A DNA stretch of 13,226 nucleotides from Candidatus Blautia intestinipullorum (GCA_019120475.1 DWVA01000194.1:1-13226), one strand, 5' to 3'; shown: positions 6,698 through 13,226, counted from the stretch's first letter. Notes: generated by a model not told the origin, from the sequence alone. Program-made: numbers and translations.

Positions 6698-6752
6698 ATA
6701 CATAAAATGTATGAAAAAGAATAGAAGATGGGTATTAGACATAGCAATGTCT
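6698..6752 (+). promoter_or_regulatory. Two short inverted repeats upstream of the secreted-protein gene
   Basis: ATACAT-AAA-ATGTAT at 6698-6712 and AGACAT-AGCA-ATGTCT at 6737-6752 are both perfect 6-base inverted repeats in the 120 bases before the start codon. They may be operator sites. A TATACA at 6697-6702 could be a -10 box but lacks a good -35 partner, so the promoter itself is not established. Confidence 0.4.
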
Positions 6753-6774
6753 GCCTTTTGGGGAAACATTTAAA

Positions 6775-7248
6775 ATGAAAAAAGGAATATATATACTGAT
6801 AATTTCCATGTTGGTTTTGGCAGGAGGCCTTATACTGCCTGTAAGCCGGATTATGGCAGAGACGGATAATGCGGAAGTGGACAATGACTCTTGCGGAGAT
6901 CAGGAAGAATTGGTGGAAGAGACTAAAATAACTATTTATACCTATTCGGACGAGGTATATCAGGTAAGCGGTTCTTTGAATACGGTGCAGAAAGGAACAG
7001 ACAGTCAGACGGCCATAATAGAAATGCAGGGAAATATTGAAGAAATAGAAAGTACAGAGACAAACAGTTTTCCGGATGAACTGCAGAGAGGGACTCCCAC
7101 AGTGCTTACTGTATATACGGGAGCTGAAGTTTATGGATTATACAGTAATTATGAACTGATCAGCAGTGATGACTCTCAAGGAGATTCAATACTTTACTAT
7201 GGACACATGGTAGGATATTTTGACGGAGATAAAGCATATTCTTCGTGA
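6775..7248 (+). CDS. Small secreted protein of unknown function
   Basis: I do not recognise this 157-residue protein. It begins with a clear Sec signal peptide: MKKG, a hydrophobic core to about residue 23, and a probable signal peptidase I site after I-M-A (residue 28). There is no lipobox cysteine, so it is not a lipoprotein. The mature part is acidic, rich in Glu, Asp, Ser and Thr, with one Cys (in NDSCGDQ), and its second half looks beta-rich (VLTVYTGAEVYGLYSNYELI, SILYYGHMVGYF). GGGGA at 6760-6764 is a usable ribosome-binding site. The nearest upstream gene ends in a terminator and the next gene is 117 bases downstream, so it is probably transcribed alone or with the aldo/keto reductase. 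Confidence 0.75.
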   Translation: MKKGIYILIISMLVLAGGLILPVSRIMAETDNAEVDNDSCGDQEELVEETKITIYTYSDEVYQVSGSLNTVQKGTDSQTAIIEMQGNIEEIESTETNSFPDELQRGTPTVLTVYTGAEVYGLYSNYELISSDDSQGDSILYYGHMVGYFDGDKAYSS

Positions 7249-7365
7249 CAGATTATGGTGTATCAGCATAGAAAGAGCGGAAATTAGTCTCTTGTCAGCG
7301 GTGGCGTTCCTTTAAGTTTGTGAGCGGATACCGTCTATACGAAACAATAAGAAGGAGAATGTAGA

Positions 7366-8412
7366 ATGCAGTACACAAAATTAGGAAATTCAGAACTGAA
7401 GGTGTCACGTATCTGTATGGGATGTATGGGGTTTGGAGACGCGAAAAACGGACAGCACAGCTGGACGCTGGACGAGGAACATTCCCGTGAGATCATAAGA
7501 CATGGACTGGAATTGGGAGTAAATTTTTTTGATACGGCCATTGGTTATCAGAGCGGTACCAGTGAACAGTATCTGGGCCGGGCGCTTCGTGATTTTGCTC
7601 CCAGAGACCAGGTGACGGTAGCAACAAAGTTTCTGCCGCGCACGCAGCAGGAAATTCAGGAAGGGATTACCGGGCAGGAGCACATTGAACAAATGATCAA
7701 TACCAGCTTAAAAAATCTTGGCATGGACTATGTGGATCTTTATATTTATCATATGTGGGATTATGAGACTCCTCTTTATGATATCATGGAGGGACTGAAT
7801 CGTATTGTTAAGGCCGGAAAGGTCAGATATATAGGCATTTCCAACTGCTACGCCTATCAGCTTGCCAAAGCAAACGCTCTAGCGGAAAAGGAGGGATTTG
7901 CAAAATTTGTTTCTGTTCAGAGTCATTATAATCTTATCTTCCGGGAGGAAGAGCGGGAAATGAAAAAACTTTGTGCAGAGGACAATATTGCCATGACTCC
8001 CTACAGCTCTCTGGCAGGCGGACGCCTTTCAAAACATCCAGGTGAAACATCCAAACGTCTGGAAGAGGACAGCTACGCAAAATTGAAATATGATAAGACG
8101 GCTGCTCAGGACGCTGTTATTATCCGGCGGGTGGCAAAACTGGCGGAGAAAAGAGGAGTGACTATGACAGAAATTTCTCTGGCATGGCTTCTTGCGAAGG
8201 TGACTGCTCCTGTTGTAGGGGCTACAAAGCAGCGCCACATAGAAGGGGCGGCGAAGGCTGTGGATCTTATTCTGACACCGGAGGAGGAAGCTTATCTTGA
8301 GGAAGCCTATGTGCCGCACGGTCTGGTAGGCGTTATGGCGCAGACCACACCTGCTGCTTCCGGAGAACAGCATGTGTGGTCAACAGGAAGCCAGAAAATT
8401 GTGAGATCATGA
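7366..8412 (+). CDS. Aldo/keto reductase, YajO-like
   Basis: This 348-residue protein is an NAD(P)H-dependent aldo/keto reductase of the (beta/alpha)8 fold. The catalytic tetrad is complete: Asp56 and Tyr61 (FFDTAIGY), Lys88 (VATKF) and His129 (YIYHMWD). The opening LGNSELKVSRICMGCMGFG and the stretch VQSHYNLIFREEEREM are close to E. coli YajO as I remember it. A cofactor-binding region of the usual type (VVGATKQRHIEGAAKAVDL) is present near the C-terminus. Physiological substrate is unknown; small aldehydes or sugar derivatives are typical. GAAGGAG before ATG 7366 is a good ribosome-binding site. I see no clear promoter in the 117 bases upstream. A strong terminator follows. Confidence 0.92.
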   Translation: MQYTKLGNSELKVSRICMGCMGFGDAKNGQHSWTLDEEHSREIIRHGLELGVNFFDTAIGYQSGTSEQYLGRALRDFAPRDQVTVATKFLPRTQQEIQEGITGQEHIEQMINTSLKNLGMDYVDLYIYHMWDYETPLYDIMEGLNRIVKAGKVRYIGISNCYAYQLAKANALAEKEGFAKFVSVQSHYNLIFREEEREMKKLCAEDNIAMTPYSSLAGGRLSKHPGETSKRLEEDSYAKLKYDKTAAQDAVIIRRVAKLAEKRGVTMTEISLAWLLAKVTAPVVGATKQRHIEGAAKAVDLILTPEEEAYLEEAYVPHGLVGVMAQTTPAASGEQHVWSTGSQKIVRS

Positions 8413-8469
8413 TCTTTCAGAGCAGCTTTGCAGACAGAGAATTATTTAAAAAAGAGAAATAGAAACAGG

Positions 8470-8516
8470 AAAAAAGAAGTGCGGAAGCCTGGGAAGGCAG
8501 ACCGCACTTCTTTTTT
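8470..8516. terminator. Strong bidirectional rho-independent terminator
   Basis: A perfect 15-base stem (8470-8484 with 8502-8516; core GAAGTGCGG/CCGCACTTC) is flanked by A and T runs. A nested GCCT/AGGC stem (8487-8490 with 8495-8498) extends the hairpin. It separates the aldo/keto reductase from the nad operon and could act in both directions. Confidence 0.93.
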
Positions 8517-8594
8517 CTTTGCTTTTGAACCAAATCTTTTTTAAGGGAACGGAACCAAAACATATTCAGTATGAAAAGAAATATATCTATATTA

Positions 8595-8606
8595 GTGTCT
8601 TGACAC
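8595..8606 (+). promoter_or_regulatory. Probable NiaR operator
   Basis: GTGTC-TT-GACAC is a perfect palindrome overlapping the -35 box of the nadB promoter. Firmicute NiaR (YrxA) sites known to me have a TGTC-TT-GACA core, and a NiaR gene is encoded in this same operon. Binding would block RNA polymerase directly when niacin is present. Confidence 0.78.
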
Positions 8607-8628
8607 CCATAATGACTGGTGCTATACT
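8600..8628 (+). promoter_or_regulatory. Sigma-A promoter of the nadB-nadC-niaR-nadA operon
   Basis: Consensus TTGACA (8600-8605), a 17-base spacer and TATACT (8623-8628) preceded by an extended -10 TG. Transcription should start near 8635, giving a leader of about 180 bases. It is a strong promoter, as expected for one held down by a repressor. Confidence 0.88.
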
Positions 8629-8636
8629 GCGGAATT

Positions 8637-8821
8637 ATGAATGAACATTTGACGCATCGGCTGCGGAAGTGTGAGGTTCTTGTTCAGTCCGAATATATCC
8701 TGGAAGATATTTTTATTCTGGGGGATTTTGAGGGATGAGAAGACTGGCCTCTATGTTCGGACAAAATAAAAAGGAAAGAGAGTATCTGACAGAAAAAAGG
8801 ATACGAGGAGCAGAGAGATGA
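8637..8821 (+). other. nadB leader with two overlapping mini-ORFs
   Basis: The stretch before nadB holds two short open frames arranged head to tail. The first (8637-8738, 33 codons) starts almost at the predicted transcription start and ends in a TGA that overlaps the ATG of the second (ATGA at 8735-8738). The second (8735-8821, 28 codons) ends in a TGA overlapping the nadB ATG (ATGA at 8818-8821). The first has no ribosome-binding site and the second only a weak GGGGG, so translation is unproven. No known riboswitch or terminator is recognisable in the leader. The DNA between the aldo/keto terminator and the promoter (8517-8594) shows only a GAACCAAA direct repeat (8527, 8552). Confidence 0.3.
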
Positions 8822-10107
8822 AAGAACATTATGACGTGATCATTGTGGGAACAGGCGCTGCAGGACTTTACTGCGCCCTGAGCTTTCCGGAGAGGATAAA
8901 AGTTCTGATGATCACAAAAAAAGAAGCGGATCAGTCGGATTCCTTTCTGGCGCAGGGCGGAATCTGTATGCTCAGAGGAGAGGACGATTACGAAAACTAT
9001 TTTGAAGATACCATGCGCGCCGGCCACTATGAGAACAATAAAAGAGCGGTGGATCTGATGATCCGGAGTTCCAACAGTATTATCAGGGATCTTCTGGACA
9101 GAGGCGTCCGTTTCGCCAGAAATTCCCGGGGAGAACTGGATTTTACCAGAGAGGGCGCCCATTCGCAGCCAAGAATCCTTTTTTATGAGGATGTAACAGG
9201 GAGAGAGATCACAAGCCATCTTCTGGAACAGGCCCGAACAAAAGAAAATATTGAGATCTGCCAGTATATGACTATGGTGGATCTGATCTCTGAAGACAAT
9301 ATCTGCGGCGGAATCGTATGTATGAATGAAAAAGATGAAATTTATGAGATCCGCGCTCCTTATGTGGTGCTCGCCTGCGGGGGCCTGGGAGGACTTTACA
9401 AAAACTCCACAAATTTTCCGCACATCACAGGAGACGCCCTGGCGATTGCCATGAATCACCAGGTAAAACTGGAACATCTGGATTACATACAGATCCATCC
9501 GACGACTTTGTATTCCAAAAAGCCGGGAAGACGCTTTCTGATTTCGGAGTCTGTACGGGGAGAAGGGGCTCTTCTCTACGACAGAAACGGACAGCGTTTT
9601 ACAGACGAGCTGCAGCCCAGAGATCTCCTCAGTCAGGCGATTTTTTCCCAGATGGAAAAACAGGATACGGAATATGTCATGGAGGATATGCGGCCTCTGG
9701 GAGAGGAGACGATCCTGAAGCATTTCCCCAATATTTTTCATCACTGCCTTGAAGAAGGATATGACGTGAGAAAAGAACCCATTCCCGTAGTTCCGGCCCA
9801 GCATTATTTTATGGGTGGGATCCAGGTGGATCTGGGAAGCAGAACGTCCATGGAAGGGCTTTATGCCTGCGGCGAGACAAGCTGCAACGGCGTTCACGGA
9901 AAAAACCGTCTTGCAAGCAATTCCCTCCTGGAATCTCTTGTCTTTGCAAGAAGAGCAGCGGATGATATACTGTTTGGAAAGAAACCGGATAAATGCAGAG
10001 CGGGCAGCGCAGACCGCAGCCGTTATAAGGACAGGGAAGCGCTGATGAAAGGCTATCGCAAAAAGGTATTAGAAGAAATAGAGAGGATGGAAAAAGAACA
10101 TGAATGA
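8818..10107 (+). CDS. nadB: L-aspartate oxidase (NadB), short form
   Basis: NadB is an FAD enzyme that oxidises L-aspartate to iminoaspartate, the first step of de novo NAD synthesis. In anaerobes it probably uses fumarate as electron acceptor. The FAD-binding GTGAAG (11-16), SDSFLAQGGI and YACGETSCNGVHGKNRLASNS motifs are present. Residues equivalent to the E. coli active site can be placed at Glu112, His227, Arg268, His329 and Arg364. At 429 residues it is about 110 shorter than E. coli NadB because the C-terminal helical domain is missing, which is common in Clostridia. GAGGAG at 8804-8809 is the ribosome-binding site. The stop overlaps the nadC start by 8 bases. Confidence 0.95.
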   Translation: MKEHYDVIIVGTGAAGLYCALSFPERIKVLMITKKEADQSDSFLAQGGICMLRGEDDYENYFEDTMRAGHYENNKRAVDLMIRSSNSIIRDLLDRGVRFARNSRGELDFTREGAHSQPRILFYEDVTGREITSHLLEQARTKENIEICQYMTMVDLISEDNICGGIVCMNEKDEIYEIRAPYVVLACGGLGGLYKNSTNFPHITGDALAIAMNHQVKLEHLDYIQIHPTTLYSKKPGRRFLISESVRGEGALLYDRNGQRFTDELQPRDLLSQAIFSQMEKQDTEYVMEDMRPLGEETILKHFPNIFHHCLEEGYDVRKEPIPVVPAQHYFMGGIQVDLGSRTSMEGLYACGETSCNGVHGKNRLASNSLLESLVFARRAADDILFGKKPDKCRAGSADRSRYKDREALMKGYRKKVLEEIERMEKEHE

Positions 10108-10951
10108 GATTACCATGAAAATGCAGGCTGACGAGCTGATCCTGATGGCTTTGAAGGAGGATATTACCAGCGAGGATGTTTCCACCAACGCAGTAATGCC
10201 AAATGCCAGGAAGGGAACTGTGGAATTGATCGCGAAAGAGGACGGAGTGATCGCCGGGCTTCAGGTTTATGCCCGGGTATTCACACTCCTTGATGAAAAC
10301 ACAGAGATCAAGTTTCACTGTAAAGATGGGAACGAAGTAAAAAAAGGACAGCTTCTTGCCAATGTTACAGGAGACATTCGTGTGCTTCTCTCCGGAGAAA
10401 GAGTGGCCCTGAACTATCTTCAGAGAATGAGCGGCATCGCCACTTATACAAGAGAGGTGTCTAAGCTTCTGGAGGGCAGTTCTGTAACGCTTCTGGATAC
10501 AAGAAAGACCACTCCCAACTGCCGTGTTTTTGAAAAGTATGCGGTGCGTGTAGGCGGCGGCAGCAATCACCGCTACAATCTTTCCGACGGAGTGCTCTTA
10601 AAAGATAACCACATTGGAGCGGCGGGAAGCGTGGCGAAAGCGGTAGCCATGGCAAAAGAATACGCGCCGTTTGTCCGTAAGATCGAAGTGGAAGTAGAGA
10701 CTCTTGAGCAGGTGAGAGAGGCTGTGGAAGCAGGCGCGGATATCATTATGCTGGATAATATGTCGCCGGAGCAGATGAAAGAGGCGGTGAAGCTGATCGG
10801 CGGCCGGGCCGAGACAGAATGTTCCGGAAATGTCACCAGGGAAAATATTGAAAGAATCCGTGAAATCGGAGTGGATTATGTATCCAGCGGCGCGCTGACA
10901 CATTCCGCTCCTATCCTGGATATTTCCATGAAAAACCTTCACGCGGTTTAA
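10100..10951 (+). CDS. nadC: Nicotinate-nucleotide pyrophosphorylase, carboxylating (NadC)
   Basis: NadC (quinolinate phosphoribosyltransferase) converts quinolinate and PRPP to nicotinate mononucleotide, CO2 and pyrophosphate. The 283-residue length is standard. Signature motifs are complete: DTRKTTP (133-139), GGGSNHRYNLSDG from residue 152, LLKDNH with Lys168 and Asp169, IEVEVE, IIMLDNM, ECSGNV and VDYVSSGALTHSAP near the C-terminus. The start overlaps the end of nadB by 8 bases, so translation is coupled. It acts directly on the product of NadA, encoded two genes downstream. Confidence 0.97.
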   Translation: MNEITMKMQADELILMALKEDITSEDVSTNAVMPNARKGTVELIAKEDGVIAGLQVYARVFTLLDENTEIKFHCKDGNEVKKGQLLANVTGDIRVLLSGERVALNYLQRMSGIATYTREVSKLLEGSSVTLLDTRKTTPNCRVFEKYAVRVGGGSNHRYNLSDGVLLKDNHIGAAGSVAKAVAMAKEYAPFVRKIEVEVETLEQVREAVEAGADIIMLDNMSPEQMKEAVKLIGGRAETECSGNVTRENIERIREIGVDYVSSGALTHSAPILDISMKNLHAV

Positions 10952-10965
10952 GGAGGAGGGAGTTC

Positions 10966-11520
10966 ATGAACACGTCGATGAGGAGAGAGGAAATCCTGAA
11001 GATACTCCTGAATTCGGAGACGCCTGTGGCGGCCAGAGAACTGGCCTCCCGGTTTGGCGTCAGCCGCCAGGTGATCGTGCAGGATATGGCGGTGATACGA
11101 GCTTCGGTACCGGGAATCCTTTCCACCACAAAAGGCTATACCATACAGCAGGAGAATACCTGTACAAGAGAGTTTAAGGTGCGCCATCGACAGGATCAGG
11201 CGGCGGAAGAGCTTAATTTGATCGTAGACTGCGGAGGACGTGTAAAGAATATCAGTATCAGCCACAGGGTTTACGGGAGAGTTTCCGCGGAAATGGATAT
11301 CCGCTCCCGCCAGGATGTGAGAGAATTTACAGAAGCTCTCGCAAGCAGCCATTCTACAGTGCTGAGTACCGCTACCTCCGGATATCATTATCATCTGGTG
11401 GAGGCGTCCTCCATGGAACGGCTGGATCTGATCGGCAGTGAGCTGGAGAAGGCAGGCTTTCTGGCGCCGCTTCAGCCCTGGGAAAAAGAAAACGAAAAAG
11501 AAAAGGGGAGCAGATCATGA
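10966..11520 (+). CDS. niaR: Niacin-responsive transcriptional repressor NiaR (YrxA/NadR, HTH plus 3H domain)
   Basis: The 184-residue protein has an N-terminal winged-helix HTH_11 (EEILKILLNSETPVAARELASRFGVSRQVIVQDMAVIR, about 8-45) and a C-terminal 3H domain. Likely metal-binding residues are His74 and Glu82 (H-x7-E) plus His141 and His143 (GYHYH). These match the spacing reported for T. maritima TM1602. NiaR represses NAD synthesis and niacin uptake genes with nicotinate as co-repressor. A very strong AAGGAGG (10950-10956) precedes ATG 10966. The last bases overlap the nadA start (ATGA), so repressor and NadA are made together. Position inside the operon, plus the palindrome at 8595-8606, implies autoregulation. 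This is not the unrelated NadR kinase of enteric bacteria. Confidence 0.93.
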   Translation: MNTSMRREEILKILLNSETPVAARELASRFGVSRQVIVQDMAVIRASVPGILSTTKGYTIQQENTCTREFKVRHRQDQAAEELNLIVDCGGRVKNISISHRVYGRVSAEMDIRSRQDVREFTEALASSHSTVLSTATSGYHYHLVEASSMERLDLIGSELEKAGFLAPLQPWEKENEKEKGSRS

Positions 11521-12434
11521 CAGTAGCGGAAATTCAGGAGGAAATCCTCCGGATGAAAAAAGAACAGGATGTCTGTATCCTGGCACATGCGTACCAGGGA
11601 CAGGAAATCCTGGAAATTGCGGACTATACAGGAGATTCCTACGGCCTCAGCGTACAGGCGGCTAAAAGCAGCGCAAAAGGGGTGATCATGTGTGGCGTAC
11701 GTTTTATGGCGGAAACCTGCAAGATCCTGTGCCCGGACAAGAAAGTGTGGCTGGCGAATCCCGAGGCAGGATGCCCCATGGCAGAACAGCTTTCCCTGGA
11801 AGAGCTGAGAAAGCTGAAAGAACAGTATCCCGGTTATGCGGCAGTAGCGTACATTAATACAACTTCGGAACTGAAAACAGAGTGCGATGTCTGCGTGACC
11901 TCCGCCTCCTCTGTCAAGATCTGCGGACAACTGGAAAACGACAGGATCCTGTTTATTCCGGACCCGAATCTGGGACGTTATACAGCAGAGAAGCTTCCGG
12001 AGAAAACATTTGTGTTTTATAACGGCGGATGTCCCAGACATCAGGAAGTTTCCTCAGCGGATGTAAAACGCGCGAGAGAACTTCATCCGGAAGCACTTCT
12101 TCTGGTCCATCCGGAATGTTCCCCGGAGGTGGTAAAAGAGGCGGATTACGTTGGTTCTACTACAGGGATCATGGACTTCGCCCTCCGTTCCGATGCAGGA
12201 GAATTTATCATAGGCACAGAGAACAGCATTGTGGAGCATCTCCAGTTTGACTGTCCGGACAAACAGTTTTATCCTCTGTCCCCGTCTCTGACCTGCATGG
12301 ATATGAAGCTTACGACTCTGATGGACGTATATCATTGTCTGAAAGGAAACGGCGGCGAAGAGATCCGTCTTTCTGATGAGATCATGGAAGGCGCGGGAAG
12401 ATGCATCCGGCGTATGGTGGAACTGGGCGGCTGA
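11517..12434 (+). CDS. nadA: Quinolinate synthase A (NadA)
   Basis: NadA is an oxygen-sensitive [4Fe-4S] enzyme that condenses iminoaspartate from NadB with dihydroxyacetone phosphate to quinolinate. The 305-residue length is standard for the short class. Motifs seen are AHAYQ, MCGVRFMAET, PEAGCPMA, YINTTSELK, FIPDPNLGRY, HPEC and CMDMKLTTL. The three cluster ligands are probably Cys86, Cys172 and Cys260; their spacing of 86 and 88 residues fits the 87 and 86 of T. maritima NadA (Cys81/168/254). The ATG overlaps the niaR stop. The gene ends the operon at a bidirectional terminator. Confidence 0.96.
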   Translation: MTVAEIQEEILRMKKEQDVCILAHAYQGQEILEIADYTGDSYGLSVQAAKSSAKGVIMCGVRFMAETCKILCPDKKVWLANPEAGCPMAEQLSLEELRKLKEQYPGYAAVAYINTTSELKTECDVCVTSASSVKICGQLENDRILFIPDPNLGRYTAEKLPEKTFVFYNGGCPRHQEVSSADVKRARELHPEALLLVHPECSPEVVKEADYVGSTTGIMDFALRSDAGEFIIGTENSIVEHLQFDCPDKQFYPLSPSLTCMDMKLTTLMDVYHCLKGNGGEEIRLSDEIMEGAGRCIRRMVELGG

Positions 12435-12478
12435 AAAACAGCGCAGCCGGTGAGCAGAACAAATGTAAAGAAGTAGAA

Positions 12479-12515
12479 AAAAAGACAGTCATTGAGGGTT
12501 TATGACTGTCTTTTT
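12479..12515. terminator. Bidirectional terminator shared by nadA and rpsT
   Basis: AAAAAGACAGTCAT (12479-12492) pairs perfectly with ATGACTGTCTTTTT (12502-12515) around a 9-base loop. T runs follow on both strands (seven on the minus strand), so it can end transcripts of nadA and of the convergent rpsT. Confidence 0.92.
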
Positions 12516-12538
12516 AATTATAAGCTTATAATTAAAAA
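12511..12538. repeat. 28-bp perfect palindrome between nadA and rpsT
   Basis: The 28 bases centred on the AAGCTT at 12522-12527 are identical to their own reverse complement. The sequence is nearly pure A/T and has no spacer. It shares five bases with the shared terminator and lies 9 bases from the rpsT stop codon. It may help end rpsT transcription or simply be a DNA structure. Confidence 0.85.
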
Positions 12539-12547
12539 TGTTCTCTA

Positions 12548-12811
12548 TCAGCCGATGCTGTTTACGGCTTTTGTTAAGCGGGAAACTTTTCTTGCACAGT
12601 TGTTCTTGTGATAAACACCCTTGGATGTTGCTTTGCTGATGGTTGCGATTGCATCAGTAAGAGCAGCCTGCGCAGCAGCCTTATCGTTATTCTGAACTGC
12701 AGCTTCTACCTTTTTGATGGAAGTTTTCACAGCAGAACGGATAGATTTGTTTCTCGCAGCTTTAGTTCTGTTTACTAAAATTCTTTTCTTAGCAGATTTG
12801 ATGTTAGCCAA
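12548..12811 (-). CDS. rpsT: Small ribosomal subunit protein bS20 (RpsT), TTG start
   Basis: The product (87 residues) is ribosomal protein S20, which binds 16S rRNA and is needed for 30S assembly. The sequence ANIKSAKKRILVNRTKAARNKS at the N-terminus and the Lys/Ala-rich helices are diagnostic. I place the start at the TTG at 12811-12809 (minus strand). It directly precedes the universal A-N-I-K-S sequence and has GGAGGTG about 8 bases upstream, whereas earlier in-frame starts would add non-S20 residues. E. coli rpsT also uses UUG, tied there to autoregulation. The gene is transcribed towards nadA and divergently from gpr, its usual neighbour in Bacilli and Clostridia. Confidence 0.96.
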   Translation of the reverse strand: MANIKSAKKRILVNRTKAARNKSIRSAVKTSIKKVEAAVQNNDKAAAQAALTDAIATISKATSKGVYHKNNCARKVSRLTKAVNSIG

Positions 12812-12890
12812 TGTAGCACACCTCCATTCACGAATATTTAATGGTACGTCACAGAAACAGACACGGGCGCTCCTGTGAACATGCTTATAC

Positions 12891-12919
12891 ATTTTAGTAT
12901 ACATATCCTGGAATGTCAA
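12891..12919 (-). promoter_or_regulatory. Sigma-A promoter of rpsT
   Basis: On the minus strand TTGACA (12919-12914), a 17-base spacer and TAAAAT (12896-12891) form a near-consensus promoter. The leader is about 70 bases. It contains a TCACAG/CTGTGA inverted repeat (12878-12873 with 12854-12849) that could form a hairpin before the ribosome-binding site. Confidence 0.8.
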
Positions 12920-12981
12920 TACATAATTCCCATAAAAAATACAAAAAATACAGGTAAAACAAAAAACCGGAGGGTAAAATC

Positions 12982-13226
12982 ATGTTGGGAAACGGCAGAA
13001 TCAGGACGGATCTCGCTCTGGAGACGACAGAACGTTTTACAGAGGAGCATGTGGAAATTCGGGGAGTGGAGATCCGGGAGGACTATGACCAGGAAAAGGA
13101 TATCCGGACTACTGTGGTAAAGATCACAACAGAGAACGGAGCGAAAGCCATGGGACGGCCCCAGGGGAATTATATTACAATAGAGGCCCCTGATCTTTCG
13201 GCTGCGGATGAGGGTTATCATAGAGA
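12982..13226 (+). CDS. gpr: Germination protease GPR, N-terminal part (runs off the window)
   Basis: GPR is the aspartic-type endopeptidase that degrades small acid-soluble spore proteins during germination. The 81 residues visible contain the family start IRTDLALE, which includes the region of propeptide processing, and the motif AKAMGRPQGNYITIEAPDL. The ATG at 12982 follows GGAGGG by about 7 bases. The gene continues past the window end. Forespore expression by sigma-F/G would be expected, but I could not place a convincing promoter upstream. Its presence indicates a sporulating organism, and rpsT-gpr adjacency is the conserved order. Confidence 0.92.
   Translation, partial: MLGNGRIRTDLALETTERFTEEHVEIRGVEIREDYDQEKDIRTTVVKITTENGAKAMGRPQGNYITIEAPDLSAADEGYHR

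Noticed and set aside
6775..6860. Lipoprotein signal for the small exported protein
   Set aside because: There is no cysteine at the end of the hydrophobic stretch; a signal peptidase I site fits better.
8713..9897. Minus-strand open frame of 394 codons opposite nadB
   Set aside because: The plus strand carries a complete NadB with all active-site residues; the antisense frame has no known domain.
9809..10570. Minus-strand open frame of 253 codons across nadB/nadC
   Set aside because: It spans the junction of two certain genes on the other strand and shows no domain or promoter of its own.
12812..12919. N-terminal extension of S20 to a 123-residue protein
   Set aside because: The added residues are not part of S20, would overlap the rpsT promoter, and a good ribosome-binding site serves the internal TTG.
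12875..13120. 81-codon plus-strand frame overlapping gpr
   Set aside because: It runs in another frame through the start of the recognisable gpr gene and across the rpsT promoter.

Overview
The window looks like chromosomal DNA of a spore-forming, anaerobic Firmicute, most likely a member of the Lachnospiraceae. The evidence is the backbone comEC - holA - ... - rpsT (reverse) - gpr, which is the classical Bacillus/Clostridia late-competence and sporulation neighbourhood, together with purine-rich Shine-Dalgarno sites, sigma-A-type promoters, a spore-protease gene and an oxygen-sensitive NAD synthesis operon. Assignment to genus is not possible by eye.

Layout. Positions 1-422 hold the tail of an unidentified coiled-coil protein, a terminator-like hairpin and about 200 bases without a recognisable gene. 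At about 423 the sequence abruptly becomes the conserved core of ComEC. The N-terminal part of this DNA-uptake channel is absent, so comEC is truncated or broken here. holA (DNA polymerase III delta subunit) follows with its own promoter. After a strong terminator comes a two-gene unit: a PIN-PhoH ATPase preceded by a 54-base hairpin, and an HD-domain phosphohydrolase whose start codon overlaps the phoH stop. Next are three apparently independent genes: a DUF362 (COG2768-type) protein under a promoter flanked by two near-identical palindromes, a small secreted protein of unknown function, and a YajO-type aldo/keto reductase ending in a strong terminator.

The second half is the de novo NAD operon nadB-nadC-niaR-nadA (8600-12515). 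NadB and NadA together convert aspartate plus dihydroxyacetone phosphate to quinolinate, and NadC converts quinolinate to nicotinate mononucleotide. The niacin-sensing repressor NiaR is encoded inside the operon. A GTGTC-TT-GACAC palindrome overlaps the -35 box of the operon promoter and is the probable NiaR operator, so the operon should repress itself when niacin is available. The operon ends at a bidirectional terminator shared with the convergent rpsT gene. rpsT has a TTG start, as in E. coli. The window ends inside gpr, the germination protease gene.

No CRISPR array, tRNA, rRNA, intact transposase or obvious defence system is visible. I see no clear evidence of a new multi-gene system. 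The points most worth a second look are the broken comEC junction, the hairpin leader of the PIN-PhoH gene, the twin operators in front of the DUF362 gene, a chain of overlapping mini-ORFs in the nadB leader, and the insertion of about 9 kb between holA and rpsT, which are neighbours in many relatives.
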